Shown piece after piece: positions 34,539 through 44,600 of a stretch of DNA of 64,000 nt. The notes beneath the pieces were generated by a model. The model worked only from the letters and a program-made list of their open reading frames with translations. It was not told the DNA's origin and searched no databases. Origin of the DNA: Eilatimonas milleporae. Lineage in GTDB: Bacteria; Pseudomonadota; Alphaproteobacteria; Sphingomonadales; Kordiimonadaceae. Numbering within the stretch: position 1 is the first letter of the stretch; the number at the start of each line of letters is the position of its first letter. Both the position numbers and the translations under genes were made by a program. The stretch is from NCBI RefSeq assembly GCF_003688555.1, contig NZ_REFR01000010.1, forward strand, positions 124,001 to 188,000, read 5' to 3'.

Positions 34539-34618
34539 GGTCCGGTGCCTTGAAAATTCCGTGCCTTTGAGGGGCGGACGGCGGTACCGTGACACTGCAT
34601 GAGTGGAGAGCCGGAGCG

Positions 34619-37297
34619 ATGAGCGGAGCCGCAACCAGTATCAACGATGTCCGCAAGGCCTTTCTGGACTATTTCGCGGCGCGGGATCATGCGGTGGAGC
34701 CGTCGGCCCCGCTGGTGCCGATGAATGACCCGACCCTTCTGTTCATCAATGCGGGTATGGTACCGTTCAAGAATGTGTTCACCGGTGCCGAAGTGCGCGA
34801 CATCCCGCGTGCGGTTTCCAGTCAGAAATGCGTACGGGCCGGCGGCAAGCACAATGATCTGGACAATGTGGGCTATACGGCGCGGCACCACACTTTTTTC
34901 GAGATGCTGGGCAATTTTTCCTTCGGCGACTATTTCAAGGACGTTGCCATTGAACATGCCTGGCATCTGGTCACGCGGGAGTTCGGTATCGATCCGCAGC
35001 GTCTGACCGTGACCGTCTTTCACGAGGATGACGAAGCCCACGGTTTATGGCGCAGGATTTCCGGCCTGCCGGACGACCGCATCATCCGGATCGCCACGTC
35101 GGACAATTTCTGGTCCATGGGCGACAGCGGGCCGTGCGGACCCTGTTCGGAAATCTTTTACGATCACGGGCCCCATATCTCCGGTGGCCCCCCCGGCACG
35201 CCGGAGGAAGACGGCGACCGTTTCGTCGAAATCTGGAACCTCGTCTTCATGCAGTATGAACAGCAGGCGGGCGGCGACCGCATCGATCTGCCCCGGCCCA
35301 GCATCGATACCGGCATGGGGCTGGAACGGATTGCCGCCGTCATGCAGGGCAGCCACGACAATTATGACATTGATCTGTTCCGCCGTCTGATCGATGCCTC
35401 CATAGAGGCGACCGGCGCGCCGGAAACCGATGCCACACGCCCGTCCCACCGGGTGATCGCCGACCATTTGCGGGCCGTCAGTTTCCTGGTGGCCGACGGC
35501 GTCCTGCCGTCCAATGAAGGGCGGGGCTATGTACTGCGCCGGATTATGCGCCGTGCCATGCGGCATGCCCACTTGCTGGGGGCGAAGGATCTGGTCATGC
35601 ACCGCCTGACGCCGACGCTGGTGGCGGAAATGGGTGCCGCCTACCCGGAACTGGTGCGCGCCGAGGCCCTGATCACCGAGACATTGCGGCTTGAGGAAGA
35701 CCGGTTCCGGCAGATGCTGGAAAAGGGTCTGCGCCTTCTGGACGAGGCGACGCAAGGGGTGTCGACGGGGGCCGAACTGCCCGGTGACGTGGCCTTCAAA
35801 CTGTATGACACATACGGGTTTCCGCTCGACCTGACACAGGATGCCCTGCGTGCCCGTGGCATCGGTGTCGATGAAACCGGTTTTGCCGAGGCCATGGCCG
35901 AGCAGCGCGCCAAGGCCCGTGCCGCCTGGTCCGGTTCCGGCGATGCGGCGACGGAAAAGGTCTGGTTTGAAATACTGGACGACCGTGGGGCCAGCGAGTT
36001 TCTCGGCTATACGGCGGAACGGGCGGAAGGGGAAATCGTCGCCATGGTGCGGGACGGCGCACGTGTGGATACGGCACAGCCCGGCGAAACGGTGTCGGTG
36101 ATCTGCAATCAAACCCCTTTTTACGGCGAGTCCGGGGGCCAGATGGGCGATACCGGCGTTGTGACCGGCCCCGTGGGCCGGGCGCGGGTGGAGGATACGC
36201 TGAAGAAGGCCGGTGGCCTGCATGTCCACCGGGCCGTGGTGGAAGAGGGATGTCTCGCCGTCGGTGACACGCTGGACATGGCCGTTGACGGAGACCGCCG
36301 CAGACGGTTGCGGGCCAATCATTCGGCCACCCATGTCCTGCACGAAGTGCTGCGCCGCCAACTGGGAGACCATGTGACCCAGAAAGGCTCCCTGGTGGCG
36401 CCGGACCGGCTGCGGTTCGATATTTCCCACCCCAAGGCGGTCGCACCGCAGGAACTGCGCGCCGTCGAGGAGGAGGTGAACCGCCTGATCCGCGACAATG
36501 CGGCGGTGGAAACCCGCCTGATGACCTATGACGACGCCATCGGATCAGGCGCAATGGCGCTGTTCGGCGAAAAATACGACGATGAAGTGCGCGTGGTGTC
36601 CATGGGCACGGCGCAGGACGATCAGAACCGCCCGCACTTTTCCGTGGAACTGTGCGGCGGCACCCATGTGAGACAGCTGGGCGATATCGGTTTGTTCACC
36701 ATTGTCGGGGAAAGCGCCGTATCCGCCGGTGTGCGTCGGATCGAGGCCCTGACGGGCGCGGCGGCGCATCAGCATTTGCTGGAACAGCAGGCGTTGTTGA
36801 AGGCGGCGGCCGATGCCGCCCGGTCCGCGCCCGGTGAACTGCCGGAACGGATCGCGTCCCTGATCGCCGAGCGCCGCGTCCTGGAAAAGGACCTGGCCGA
36901 GGCGCGCAGGAAAGCGGCCCTTGGCGGTGGCGGCTCCGGCCCTGCACCGGTCGAGGTGGCCGGCCTGAAATATCTGGGACAGGTGCTGGATGGTGTCAGC
37001 CCGAAAGAACTGCGCGGTCTCGCGGATGAGGCAAAACAGACCCTTGGCAGCGGTGTGGTGGCCTTTGTCGCGGTGAATGACGGCAAGGCCGCCGTTCTTG
37101 TCGGCGTGACGGAGGATCTGGCGGGCCGTATCAGCGCGGTCGATCTTGTCCGTGCCGGGGCGTCAGCCGTCGGCGGCAAGGGCGGCGGCGGGCGGCCCGA
37201 CATGGCGCAGGCCGGCGGACCCGACGGCGACAAGGCGGATGCGGCCCTGGCCGCCATATCCGGCGCGATCGAGAACAGCCTGATGCCGGCCGCCTGA
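34619..37297 (+). CDS. alaS: Alanine-tRNA ligase
   Basis: 892-residue class II synthetase that charges tRNA-Ala. N-terminal catalytic core [28 protein letters not shown], motif 1/2 [17 protein letters not shown]-like segment ([36 protein letters not shown]), motif 3 [11 protein letters not shown], the editing-domain zinc ligands HSATH ([15 protein letters not shown]) and CGGTH ([13 protein letters not shown]), and the C-Ala domain ([15 protein letters not shown]). ATG 34619 gives the usual N-terminus. The recA-alaS order is common in alphaproteobacteria. Confidence 0.97.
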   Translation: MSGAATSINDVRKAFLDYFAARDHAVEPSAPLVPMNDPTLLFINAGMVPFKNVFTGAEVRDIPRAVSSQKCVRAGGKHNDLDNVGYTARHHTFFEMLGNFSFGDYFKDVAIEHAWHLVTREFGIDPQRLTVTVFHEDDEAHGLWRRISGLPDDRIIRIATSDNFWSMGDSGPCGPCSEIFYDHGPHISGGPPGTPEEDGDRFVEIWNLVFMQYEQQAGGDRIDLPRPSIDTGMGLERIAAVMQGSHDNYDIDLFRRLIDASIEATGAPETDATRPSHRVIADHLRAVSFLVADGVLPSNEGRGYVLRRIMRRAMRHAHLLGAKDLVMHRLTPTLVAEMGAAYPELVRAEALITETLRLEEDRFRQMLEKGLRLLDEATQGVSTGAELPGDVAFKLYDTYGFPLDLTQDALRARGIGVDETGFAEAMAEQRAKARAAWSGSGDAATEKVWFEILDDRGASEFLGYTAERAEGEIVAMVRDGARVDTAQPGETVSVICNQTPFYGESGGQMGDTGVVTGPVGRARVEDTLKKAGGLHVHRAVVEEGCLAVGDTLDMAVDGDRRRRLRANHSATHVLHEVLRRQLGDHVTQKGSLVAPDRLRFDISHPKAVAPQELRAVEEEVNRLIRDNAAVETRLMTYDDAIGSGAMALFGEKYDDEVRVVSMGTAQDDQNRPHFSVELCGGTHVRQLGDIGLFTIVGESAVSAGVRRIEALTGAAAHQHLLEQQALLKAAADAARSAPGELPERIASLIAERRVLEKDLAEARRKAALGGGGSGPAPVEVAGLKYLGQVLDGVSPKELRGLADEAKQTLGSGVVAFVAVNDGKAAVLVGVTEDLAGRISAVDLVRAGASAVGGKGGGGRPDMAQAGGPDGDKADAALAAISGAIENSLMPAA

Positions 37298-37430
37298 GAC
37301 CGCTGCCGGCCATGATAAAAGGGCGTATACGTCCGACAAGGATAAGGGGAAGACACTGACACCGGACCGTCGGAAAAACACGCTGCGCCGCCGCCTGTTC
37401 GACTTTCTCGAACTGGGCAGTTTCGGCAGT

Positions 37431-38624
37431 GTGCCGGCCACGGTTTTCGAATGGTTCATGATCGTCCTGATCCTGGCGACGGTTGCCTCCGTCGCGCTGG
37501 AGACCGTGCCGCTCCTGTGGCAGCATTATCAGGACTGGTTCGTCATGTTCGAGGTGGTGTCCCTGGCCATTTTCACCGTCGAATATCTGGCCCGCGTCTG
37601 GGTGTCGGTTGAGCGTGACAATGGCGGCACGGTGGCACCGTGGCGCAGCCGCCTGCATTATATGGTCTCTCCGCTGGCGCTGGTGGATCTGGCGGCGATA
37701 TTGCCCTTTTATCTGATTGCCGGGGCGGACCTGCGTTTTCTGCGTATTTTCAGACTGCTGCGTCTTTTGAAGCTGGTGCGCTACTCGCCCGGACTGGCAT
37801 CGCTCGGCCGGGTGGTCTATGCCGAGCGCCGCGCCCTGCTTGCGGCTTTTATCGTCATGATGGGCCTGCTGTTTTTCGCGTCATCGGCCATGTATTTCGT
37901 GGAACGGTCGATCCAGCCGGATGTGTTCGGCAGCATTCCGCAGGCGCTCTGGTGGGCGCTGGCCACCTTTACCACGGTCGGGTACGGCGATGTGGTGCCG
38001 ATCACGCCTTACGGCAAGATGGTCGGCGGGGTCGTCATGATTTTCGGCCTGGCATTTTATGCCCTGCCGATCGGGATTATCGCATCCGGCTTCAGCGATG
38101 AGGTGCATCGGCGCGAATTTGTCGTGCCCACCGGGGTGATCGCAGAGATTTCCCTGTTCAGGGGGCTGTCCAAGGAAACGGTTGCCGATATTGCCGCGCG
38201 CCTGCGCACACTGATGATCACGCCGGGCACGGTTGTCACCCAGCGCCGGGACGAGGGCAACGGCCTGTATTTCGTCATGTCCGGCGAAATCAGCGTTTTT
38301 TACCATCAGCGGTCCATACAGCTCGGTCCCGGCGATTTTTTCGGAGAAACCGGACTGATCTCGGAAAACGGCCGCCAGCCGGCCTGTATCGCCCGCAGCA
38401 AATGCCGCCTGTTGTGGCTGGAACACCCGGACCTGCACATGCTGATGACACTGAACCCGCAACTGATCGGGAATATCCGTGGGCAGGCGGAAAAACGGCT
38501 GACCGATTTTGTCGACGACGGCCTGATCAGTCCGAAGGACGGGACCGCCATGCTGTCGGTCCTGTCGCTGATGATGCCGGATCCGCTGAGCGGGGCCGGG
38601 GGCGACCCCACCCTGGAAATATGA
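37431..38624 (+). CDS. Voltage-gated-type potassium channel with cyclic-nucleotide-binding domain
   Basis: Six-transmembrane channel: S4 with spaced arginines (LRFLRIFRLLRLLKLVRYSP), selectivity filter TTVGYGDVVPIT, and a C-terminal cNMP-binding domain (LFRGLSKETVADIAARLRTL to GDFFGETGLISENGRQPACI). This matches the MlotiK1-like family. The first canonical start is GTG 37431, but conserved-looking upstream sequence (TLRRRLFDFLELGSFGS) is in frame, and the only plausible start for it is CTG 37356, preceded at six bases by AAGGGG. The gene therefore probably begins at 37356 with CTG. Ligand would be cAMP or cGMP by family; unproven here. Confidence 0.9.
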   Translation: MPATVFEWFMIVLILATVASVALETVPLLWQHYQDWFVMFEVVSLAIFTVEYLARVWVSVERDNGGTVAPWRSRLHYMVSPLALVDLAAILPFYLIAGADLRFLRIFRLLRLLKLVRYSPGLASLGRVVYAERRALLAAFIVMMGLLFFASSAMYFVERSIQPDVFGSIPQALWWALATFTTVGYGDVVPITPYGKMVGGVVMIFGLAFYALPIGIIASGFSDEVHRREFVVPTGVIAEISLFRGLSKETVADIAARLRTLMITPGTVVTQRRDEGNGLYFVMSGEISVFYHQRSIQLGPGDFFGETGLISENGRQPACIARSKCRLLWLEHPDLHMLMTLNPQLIGNIRGQAEKRLTDFVDDGLISPKDGTAMLSVLSLMMPDPLSGAGGDPTLEI

Positions 38625-38626
38625 CC

Positions 38627-38655
38627 AGGCCCCGCCGGAGAACCCGGCAGGGCCT
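38627..38655. terminator. Possible bidirectional hairpin between channel and icd genes
   Basis: AGGCCCCGCCGG and CCGGCAGGGCCT form a long stem with one mismatch and a short loop, between two convergent genes. There is no clear T-run on either side, so assignment is tentative. Confidence 0.4.
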
Positions 38656-38729
38656 GCGAAAGCTTTCGATCCGCGGGTCCGGACTTGAGCCATCGGGCCC
38701 GGTGTTCCGTGCCCCGCCGGCGTGTCCGG

Positions 38730-39944
38730 TCAGCCCAGTTCCGCCTTCAGGTTTTCATCGATCTTGTCGAAGAACTGGCCGGTGGTCATCCACGCCTGAT
38801 CGGGGCCGATCAGCAGGGCCAGGTCCTTGGTCATGAAGCCGTTTTCCACCGTCTGGATGCAGACACGCTCCAGCGTCCTGGCAAAGGCTTCAACCTCGGG
38901 CGTGCCGTCCATTTTGCCGCGATACTGAAGTCCGCGCGTCCAGGCAAAGATGGAGGCAATCGGGTTGGTGGAGGTTTCCTTGCCCTCCTGATGCTGGCGG
39001 TAGTGCCGGGTCACGGTGCCGTGGGCGGCTTCGGCCTCGACCGTCTTGCCGTCGGGCGTCATCAGGACCGAGGTCATCAGGCCGAGGGAGCCGAAGCCCT
39101 GCGCCACCGTATCCGACTGGACATCGCCGTCATAATTCTTGCAGGCCCAGACAAAGCCGCCGGCCCATTTCAGGGCGCAGGCCACCATGTCATCGATCAG
39201 GCGGTGTTCGTAGGTGATGCCGGCGTCCTTGAAGCGGTCCTCGAATTCAGCCTCGAAGACATCCATGAACAGGTCCTTGAAGCGGCCGTCATAGGCTTTC
39301 AGGATGGTGTTCTTGGTGGACAGATAGACCGGGTATTTGCGTTGCAGGCCGTAATTCATGCAGGCGCGGGCGAAGTCGCGGATGGATTCATCCAGATTGT
39401 ACATGCCCATGGCGACACCGGCTTCGGGGAAGTCGAAGACGTCGCGCTCGATCGGGGCGCCGCCGTCCGCCGGGGTAAAGGTCATGGTCAGCTTGCCGGC
39501 ACCGGGGACAAGAAAATCCGTGGCGCGGTACTGGTCGCCGAAAGCGTGGCGGCCGATGATGATCGGCTGATTCCAGCCGGGCACCAGACGCGGCACATTG
39601 TCGATGATGATGGGCTCGCGGAAAACGGTGCCGCCCAGAATGTTGCGGATGGTGCCGTTGGGGCTGCGCCACATTTTTTTCAGGTCGAACTCCTCGACGC
39701 GGGCCTCGTCGGGGGTGATGGTGGCGCATTTCACGCCGACGCCGTGTTCCTTGATGGCGTTGGCGCTGTCTATGGTGATCTGATCGTCGGTGGCGTCGCG
39801 GCTTTCTATGGACAGGTCGTAATAAAGCAGTTCCACATCCAGATAGGGCTGGATGAGGCGCTCCCGGATCCACTGCCAGATAATGCGTGTCATCTCGTCG
39901 CCGTCGAGTTCGACGACCGGGTTTTTCACTGTGATTTTTGCCAT
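38730..39944 (-). CDS. icd: NADP-dependent isocitrate dehydrogenase
   Basis: 404-residue TCA-cycle enzyme of the monomer-length eukaryotic-like (type II) NADP-IDH subfamily common in alphaproteobacteria. Start [31 protein letters not shown] is diagnostic. Also seen: [31 protein letters not shown] (substrate serine region), [20 protein letters not shown] (metal-binding aspartates) and [31 protein letters not shown] (NADP loop). ATG 39944 was chosen over in-frame upstream starts that add unconserved sequence. Confidence 0.96.
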   Translation of the reverse strand: MAKITVKNPVVELDGDEMTRIIWQWIRERLIQPYLDVELLYYDLSIESRDATDDQITIDSANAIKEHGVGVKCATITPDEARVEEFDLKKMWRSPNGTIRNILGGTVFREPIIIDNVPRLVPGWNQPIIIGRHAFGDQYRATDFLVPGAGKLTMTFTPADGGAPIERDVFDFPEAGVAMGMYNLDESIRDFARACMNYGLQRKYPVYLSTKNTILKAYDGRFKDLFMDVFEAEFEDRFKDAGITYEHRLIDDMVACALKWAGGFVWACKNYDGDVQSDTVAQGFGSLGLMTSVLMTPDGKTVEAEAAHGTVTRHYRQHQEGKETSTNPIASIFAWTRGLQYRGKMDGTPEVEAFARTLERVCIQTVENGFMTKDLALLIGPDQAWMTTGQFFDKIDENLKAELG

Positions 39945-40403
39945 AATGTCCTCAAACGCCAAATGATCGGAGAGCGCCGTGTCAACGCCGGCGCCGGCCG
40001 GAATGCCATATCCCTTACCCAGTTTCGCTTTCCGGCGCGCCGTTACCCTTTGTCGCGGGGAAGCCGCCGCGCTTGCGGCGCGGCGACGGTCCATGCCGGT
40101 CAGGAGGTCTTGAATGACAGCCTTCTGGCAGTCGGCGGGACAAAGGGCCAGCCGGAAAATCGCGCGCACCCTAGCACCTCGCTTTTCAAAACTGAAGAGG
40201 CCAGTTCAAAACCGAAGACGCCAGTCGGCGGAAGCCGCGTTCAAGCGCCGGGCCATGTCCAAAACAACGGGCGGGCCATCCCCGGAGTGGTGGGGGCGTC
40301 CGGCAAGGATGGCCTGTTCCAGGGTGGATGGCCGGCTGGACCCGGTGACCGGCCAGAATGGGCGGCCAGTTAGAACAGGAGTCTGGTCAGACCAGGAGGT
40401 TGG
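39945..40403. other. Gene-free stretch with a 20-bp tandem repeat
   Basis: No gene recognised. Contains GC-rich hairpin sequence around 40060-40085 and a tandem 20-base repeat starting TTCAAAACTGAAGAGGCCAG (40185-40204 and 40205-40224, two mismatches). It presumably includes the icd promoter. Confidence 0.6.
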
Positions 40404-40994
40404 TCAGAACAGGTGGCTGGCGCTTTCGCCTGTGTCCACCGCGCCGCCCTTCAGCAGGGTGACGGCCTGATCCACCGTGTCCGCGACTTTCAGCATGTCG
40501 CGGTGATGGTGTCCGGCAAATCCTTCCGTGACCACGGTATCGATCAGGTCGATCAGCGGTGACCAGAAGCCGCCTTCATTGATCAGGATGATCGGTTTTT
40601 TGTGCAGGCCGAGCTGACGCCAGGTGAGAATTTCAAAGGTTTCATCCAGGGTGCCGAGCCCGCCGGGCAGGATCAGAAAGGCATCCGACATGTCGAACAT
40701 CAGCTTCTTGCGCTCATGCATCGAGGTGGTGACGATGGTCTCGCTCAGGCCTTCCTGGGTGATTTCCACGGCATCGAGATGGTCAGGGATGATGCCGACG
40801 ACGCGGGCGCCGGCATGGGTGGCACTGCGCGCCACTTCGCCCATGAGGCCGACACTCCCCGCCCCATAGACTAGGCCGAACCCTTCTTTTGCCAGTTGTG
40901 TTCCAAGTGTCTGCGCCAATGTGGTATAGGCCGGTCTGGTGCCATGGCGGGAGCCGCAGTATACACAAACGGTTTTTACGGGGTATTGGGTCAT
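40404..40994 (-). CDS. LOG-family protein (TIGR00730), nucleotide 5'-monophosphate phosphoribohydrolase-like
   Basis: 196 residues: VCVYCGSRHGTRPAYTTLAQTLG at the start and the family signature PGGLGTLDETFEILTWRQLG, with GAGSVGLMGEVA before it. LOG proteins remove ribose 5-phosphate from N6-substituted AMP (cytokinin activation in plants and some bacteria) or from AMP-like nucleotides; many bacterial members are annotated as lysine-decarboxylase-like by mistake. It is divergent from the LysM-protein gene. Substrate in this organism is unknown. Confidence 0.9.
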   Translation of the reverse strand: MTQYPVKTVCVYCGSRHGTRPAYTTLAQTLGTQLAKEGFGLVYGAGSVGLMGEVARSATHAGARVVGIIPDHLDAVEITQEGLSETIVTTSMHERKKLMFDMSDAFLILPGGLGTLDETFEILTWRQLGLHKKPIILINEGGFWSPLIDLIDTVVTEGFAGHHHRDMLKVADTVDQAVTLLKGGAVDTGESASHLF

Positions 40995-41137
40995 CCAGTA
41001 TTCGCTTTCGGTCAGGTTTGTTGGGGCGAAGCCTCAGTTTTGACAAGATTTTAATCGAAATCGAGGGAAGAAAAGTCCATCTTTCCTTACAGAAAGGCGA
41101 CAGTTAAAAAATTGAGACAGCGTAGGGTGCGATCAGA

Positions 41138-42172
41138 ATGGCAACACTTCCCCTGATAGGCAAGGTGCCGCAAAGAGTTTTGGCGTCTGTCGGCGCCGTC
41201 CTTGCCGTGCTGGTTCTGGCGGTGTGGCTGCTGTGGCCGTCGCCGGTCGGCGATCCGGGGGAAAACGGCGCCGGCGAGACCGGCACGCCCGCGCAAACGC
41301 CCGACCCCGCCGCCGTTCTGCCCGACGAGGCGCGCCCGGCCTTTGATCTGGTGCGCATATCGCGCGGCGGCACCGGCGTCATTGCCGGACGGATGAGCCC
41401 CGGCGCGCAGGTCGAACTGTTCGCCAACGGCCGCAAAATCTCCGAAGTGACCGCCGACGCCAATGGCGAATGGGTCATGATCCTGGAAGAGCCCCTTGCC
41501 GCCGGGTCGGTGGAATTGAACCTGAAGGGCCGCGAAGGCGCCGATGCGCCCGAGCGCGAAGCGGAAAATGTGGTGGTGGTCTCGGTCCCCGAACGGGAGA
41601 GCGAGCGTTTCATGGATGCCCGCGAAAACGGCGTCGTCGCGGTTCTGTCGCCCAAGGACGGCGACGGCGGCAGCCGCGTGCTGCAGAAACCCGGCAGCGC
41701 CGTCATTGCCGAAGTGGGCGACAGTCTGGCGGTCGACACGCTGGATTACGGCGCGGGAACGGAGGTCGTGGTCTCCGGCCGTGCGGTGGCGCGGGCCCAG
41801 GTGCGGCTGTATCTGGACGATGCGTATCAGGGCGAGGCGCGTGCCGATGACGGCGGCCGCTGGCAACTGGCCCTGCCGACGGCGCTGGAGGAGGGCGGGC
41901 ACCGGCTGCGTGTGGATCAGACGCTGGGCGACGGCAAGGTCTTGCTGCGGATCGAGCAGCCGTTCGAGACCGGGCGCCCGCTTGACCCGGCCGAGGCGGA
42001 AGGCGGCGTGCTGGTCATGCCCGGCAACACATTGTGGCAGATCGCCCGCCAGCTTTACGGCACCGGGGTGCGCTACACCCTGATTTTCCGCGAGAACAGC
42101 GAACAGATTCAGGATCCGGACCTGATTTATCCGGGCCAGATGTTCCGTCTGCCCGACCGCGAGGCGGGCTGA
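41138..42172 (+). CDS. Membrane-anchored LysM-domain protein
   Basis: 344 residues: a short cytoplasmic start, a membrane anchor (VLASVGAVLAVLVLAVWLLW), a Pro/Ala-rich linker, Ig-like repeats with GVIAGRMSPGAQVELFANGRKISEVTADANGEWVM and VVVSGRAVARAQVRLYLDDAYQGEARADDGGRWQLAL, and a C-terminal LysM (NTLWQIARQLYGTG...IYPGQMFRLPD) for peptidoglycan binding. It probably stands in the periplasm as a cell-wall-associated protein of unknown role; LysM plus Ig-like proteins of this layout are common in alphaproteobacteria. Confidence 0.88.
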   Translation: MATLPLIGKVPQRVLASVGAVLAVLVLAVWLLWPSPVGDPGENGAGETGTPAQTPDPAAVLPDEARPAFDLVRISRGGTGVIAGRMSPGAQVELFANGRKISEVTADANGEWVMILEEPLAAGSVELNLKGREGADAPEREAENVVVVSVPERESERFMDARENGVVAVLSPKDGDGGSRVLQKPGSAVIAEVGDSLAVDTLDYGAGTEVVVSGRAVARAQVRLYLDDAYQGEARADDGGRWQLALPTALEEGGHRLRVDQTLGDGKVLLRIEQPFETGRPLDPAEAEGGVLVMPGNTLWQIARQLYGTGVRYTLIFRENSEQIQDPDLIYPGQMFRLPDREAG

Positions 42173-42252
42173 GCGTCCGGCCGGATAGGCTGCGGGCAAA
42201 AAGCCCCGGGTGATCGGGATAGGGGTTCGGACGTCCCCTTGCCGGCGGCGCC

Positions 42253-42666
42253 TTACCCGATGGCTTTCAGATTGCTGCGCATTTCCAAAAGGTGCGGTTC
42301 CGCCTCCAGCAGGATGAGGGTCAGGGCGCTCATCAGGTCGGTGCCGCGCAGCAGGTCGTCCGTTCTGGTCATGCTTTCGAAATGCACCTCGCCGCTGCGC
42401 AGCAGCTTGTAGCGGCCGTCGAGCCCGCGATTGTTTTTATAAATGCCCGAAATGGCGCGGCTGCGCGCCTTGCCGTCCTCGACCGTGTAAAACAGCCTGC
42501 CGATCACCGCTTTCAGGTGAATGACGGGTTTGCCGTTGATGGAGGATTTCGCGGTGGCGTAAAACCGGATGCCCTCCCAGTCAAAATCGATGCTGTCGAA
42601 TTGCCGTTCTTCAAGCCTTTCCAGCTGGCTTTGTGCCTGTTCGACCGTCTGTTGCAGTGTTTTCAT
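42253..42666 (-). CDS. Conserved-looking hypothetical protein
   Basis: 137 residues, soluble: an N-terminal helical segment (MKTLQQTVEQAQSQLERLEERQ) followed by an alpha/beta region with IRFYATAKSSINGKPVIHLKAVIGRLFYTVEDGKARSRAI and an Arg-rich stretch. No family recognised. Base composition and codon use look native. It lies alone between the LysM-protein gene (convergent) and the psd promoter region. Confidence 0.65.
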   Translation of the reverse strand: MKTLQQTVEQAQSQLERLEERQFDSIDFDWEGIRFYATAKSSINGKPVIHLKAVIGRLFYTVEDGKARSRAISGIYKNNRGLDGRYKLLRSGEVHFESMTRTDDLLRGTDLMSALTLILLEAEPHLLEMRSNLKAIG

Positions 42667-43013
42667 CGATTTTTCGGTCTCTCATTCTGCCGAAAGCGAA
42701 ACATCCGACCGGCAGAAACACCGGTTTGCGTGGGCATGGCCGGTGCGGGACCGGCCAAGCGTGCCTGATATGTTTGTTATAAGGGTGGTTTTGCCCACGC
42801 CGGGCGGTGCTGGCAAGGGAAAATTCCACCGGGGTCCTCCGCCCTAGCGGGTTGCAAATATGTGACGGTCGGTGTGGGCCCCGTGTCCGCTTTTCGGGTG
42901 CGGTGCTTGACGGCAGGGGGTGTTGCGGCCAGTGTGGCGGTGATTTTGCCGATGACAGACCATCGCGGCAAATGTGCAGATGTGTCAACGACAGGAAAGT
43001 ACCGGGTAAATCC
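42667..43013. other. Gene-free stretch upstream of psd
   Basis: No gene seen. It should hold the promoters of the divergent hypothetical and psd-pssA genes. Several GGCCGGT/ACCGGCC-like short inverted repeats (about 42700-42760), nothing I can name. Confidence 0.55.
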
Positions 43014-43679
43014 ATGAAGGCCAGCGATACCGTCATAACGCCGATCCACCGTGAGGGGCATTTTTTCGTTGCGCTGTTTTTCGCGCTTTCGCTCATCCTC
43101 TTCTGGCTATGGGCGCCGCTTGGCTGGGTCGGACTGGTGGCAACCGCCTGGTGCCTGTATTTCTTCCGCGATCCCGAGCGCGTGGTGCCGCAGCGCGGCG
43201 GCATACTGGTCAGCCCCGGTGACGGTGTCGTCTCGTCCATCGGTCCCGCCAGGCCGCCGGCCGAACTGGGATACGGCGACGATGAGGAACGCCAGCGCAT
43301 TTCGGTCTTCCTCAACGTGTTCAACGTCCATGTGAACCGCAGTCCCGAGGCCGGCACCGTCGCGGCGATGGTTTACGTGCCGGGGCGCTTCGTCAACGCC
43401 GCCGCCGACACGGCCAGCGACCGCAATGAAAGGCAGCTTGTCCGTCTGACGACCGATGACGGGCACGATATTGCCTTTGCGCAGGTGGCGGGCCTGGTGG
43501 CACGCCGTATTCTCTGCGATCTCAGCCCCGGGCAGAAAGTGGCGCGCGGCGAACGTTTCGGCATCATCCGTTTCGGCAGTCGTGTCGATATCTATCTGGA
43601 CCCGGCCTATGACATTCTGGTGGCGCCCGGCCAGACCATGATCGGCGGCGAAACCGTTTTGGCGGCCGTGAAGGGGTAA
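43014..43679 (+). CDS. psd: Phosphatidylserine decarboxylase proenzyme
   Basis: 221 residues, the short type II (PSD-A) form. One membrane span (FFVALFFALSLILFWLWAPL), then FFRDPERVVP, SVFLNVFNVHVNRSP and the self-cleavage site Gly-Ser in IIRFGSRVDIYLDP, where the serine becomes the pyruvoyl cofactor. Makes phosphatidylethanolamine at the inner membrane. It precedes pssA by 28 bases, so the two steps of PE synthesis form one operon. Confidence 0.95.
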   Translation: MKASDTVITPIHREGHFFVALFFALSLILFWLWAPLGWVGLVATAWCLYFFRDPERVVPQRGGILVSPGDGVVSSIGPARPPAELGYGDDEERQRISVFLNVFNVHVNRSPEAGTVAAMVYVPGRFVNAAADTASDRNERQLVRLTTDDGHDIAFAQVAGLVARRILCDLSPGQKVARGERFGIIRFGSRVDIYLDPAYDILVAPGQTMIGGETVLAAVKG

Positions 43680-43707
43680 TCCCCTCTTATCCGTCGGGGA
43701 AGCAGAC

Positions 43708-44529
43708 ATGACCGGACACCGGCCAGACCCAGACAGCGACCTGCCGCCGACAGCGGAGCCGGCCATGCGCCACCACCGCATGTCCGCCGGGCCGCGCCTT
43801 GCGAAAATCTTTTCGATCCGCACCATCCTGCCCAATGTGGTTACGCTGGCGGCCTTTGCCGCCGGGCTGACCGCCATCCGTTTCGCCGCGCAGGAACGCT
43901 GGGAGCTGGCGGCGGCGTCCATCGTCGTGGCGGGGGTGTTCGACGGGCTGGACGGGACCGTGGCCCGTCTTTTGAAAAGCACCAGCCGTTTCGGCGCGGA
44001 ACTGGATTCCCTGTCCGATGTGGTGGCTTTCGGTGTGGCGCCGGCGGTGGTGCTTTATCTGTGGAGCCTACAGGCCCTGGGGCGGTTCGGCTGGGCCGTC
44101 GGGCTGGTGTATGCCATTGCCATGGCGCTGCGGCTGGCCCGCTTCAATGCCCGCCTGGATGAGGCGGAAACGCCGCGCCGCCGCGCCGCCTATTTCACCG
44201 GGGTCCCAGCACCCGTGGGCGCGGGGCTGGCGATGGCCCCCCTGATGATGGAGTTCAGTCTTGTCGGTGGCGGCCTGGCGGCGTATCCGCTTTTTCTGGC
44301 GCTGTATCTGCTGGCCGTGGCGGGGCTGAGCGTCTCGACCCTGCCGACCCTGTCGCTGAAGGCTGTGCGTCTGAGGCGTCAGTGGTTTCCATCGGTAATG
44401 CTGTTTTGCGGGGTGATGATCGCCGGGCTTTTCACCCATATATGGACGACGCTTCTGGTAATGCTGGCGCTCTATCTGCTCAGCCTGCCGGTCATGGTCC
44501 TGCACTACCGGCGGCGTCGCCACCGCTAG
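43708..44529 (+). CDS. pssA: CDP-diacylglycerol-serine O-phosphatidyltransferase
   Basis: 273-residue polytopic membrane enzyme with the CDP-alcohol phosphotransferase motif in DGLDGTVARLLKSTSRFGAELDSLSDVVAFG (DG-x2-AR-x8-G-x3-D-x3-D). Forms phosphatidylserine, the substrate of the adjacent decarboxylase. Hydrophilic N-terminal tail of about 35 residues, then about eight membrane helices. Second gene of psd-pssA. Confidence 0.96.
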   Translation: MTGHRPDPDSDLPPTAEPAMRHHRMSAGPRLAKIFSIRTILPNVVTLAAFAAGLTAIRFAAQERWELAAASIVVAGVFDGLDGTVARLLKSTSRFGAELDSLSDVVAFGVAPAVVLYLWSLQALGRFGWAVGLVYAIAMALRLARFNARLDEAETPRRRAAYFTGVPAPVGAGLAMAPLMMEFSLVGGGLAAYPLFLALYLLAVAGLSVSTLPTLSLKAVRLRRQWFPSVMLFCGVMIAGLFTHIWTTLLVMLALYLLSLPVMVLHYRRRRHR

Positions 44530-44600
44530 GCCCGGACCGGTTTGACCGGAAAGGGGCGATCCTGTGCGGGGCCTGGCCTGCCGGGCGATGCCGGCGGACC

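Larger units (their letters stand above)
34303..34618. other. recA-alaS intergenic region: terminator and 13-bp tandem repeat
   Basis: No gene. It holds the recA terminator (34363-34395) and a perfect tandem duplication of GCATATGCAAATT (34513-34538), about 80 bases before alaS. Confidence 0.75.

Noticed and set aside
40185-40224. Attachment-site or IS-like repeat
   Set aside because: Only two contiguous 20-base copies with mismatches, no mobile gene nearby; a simple tandem duplication.
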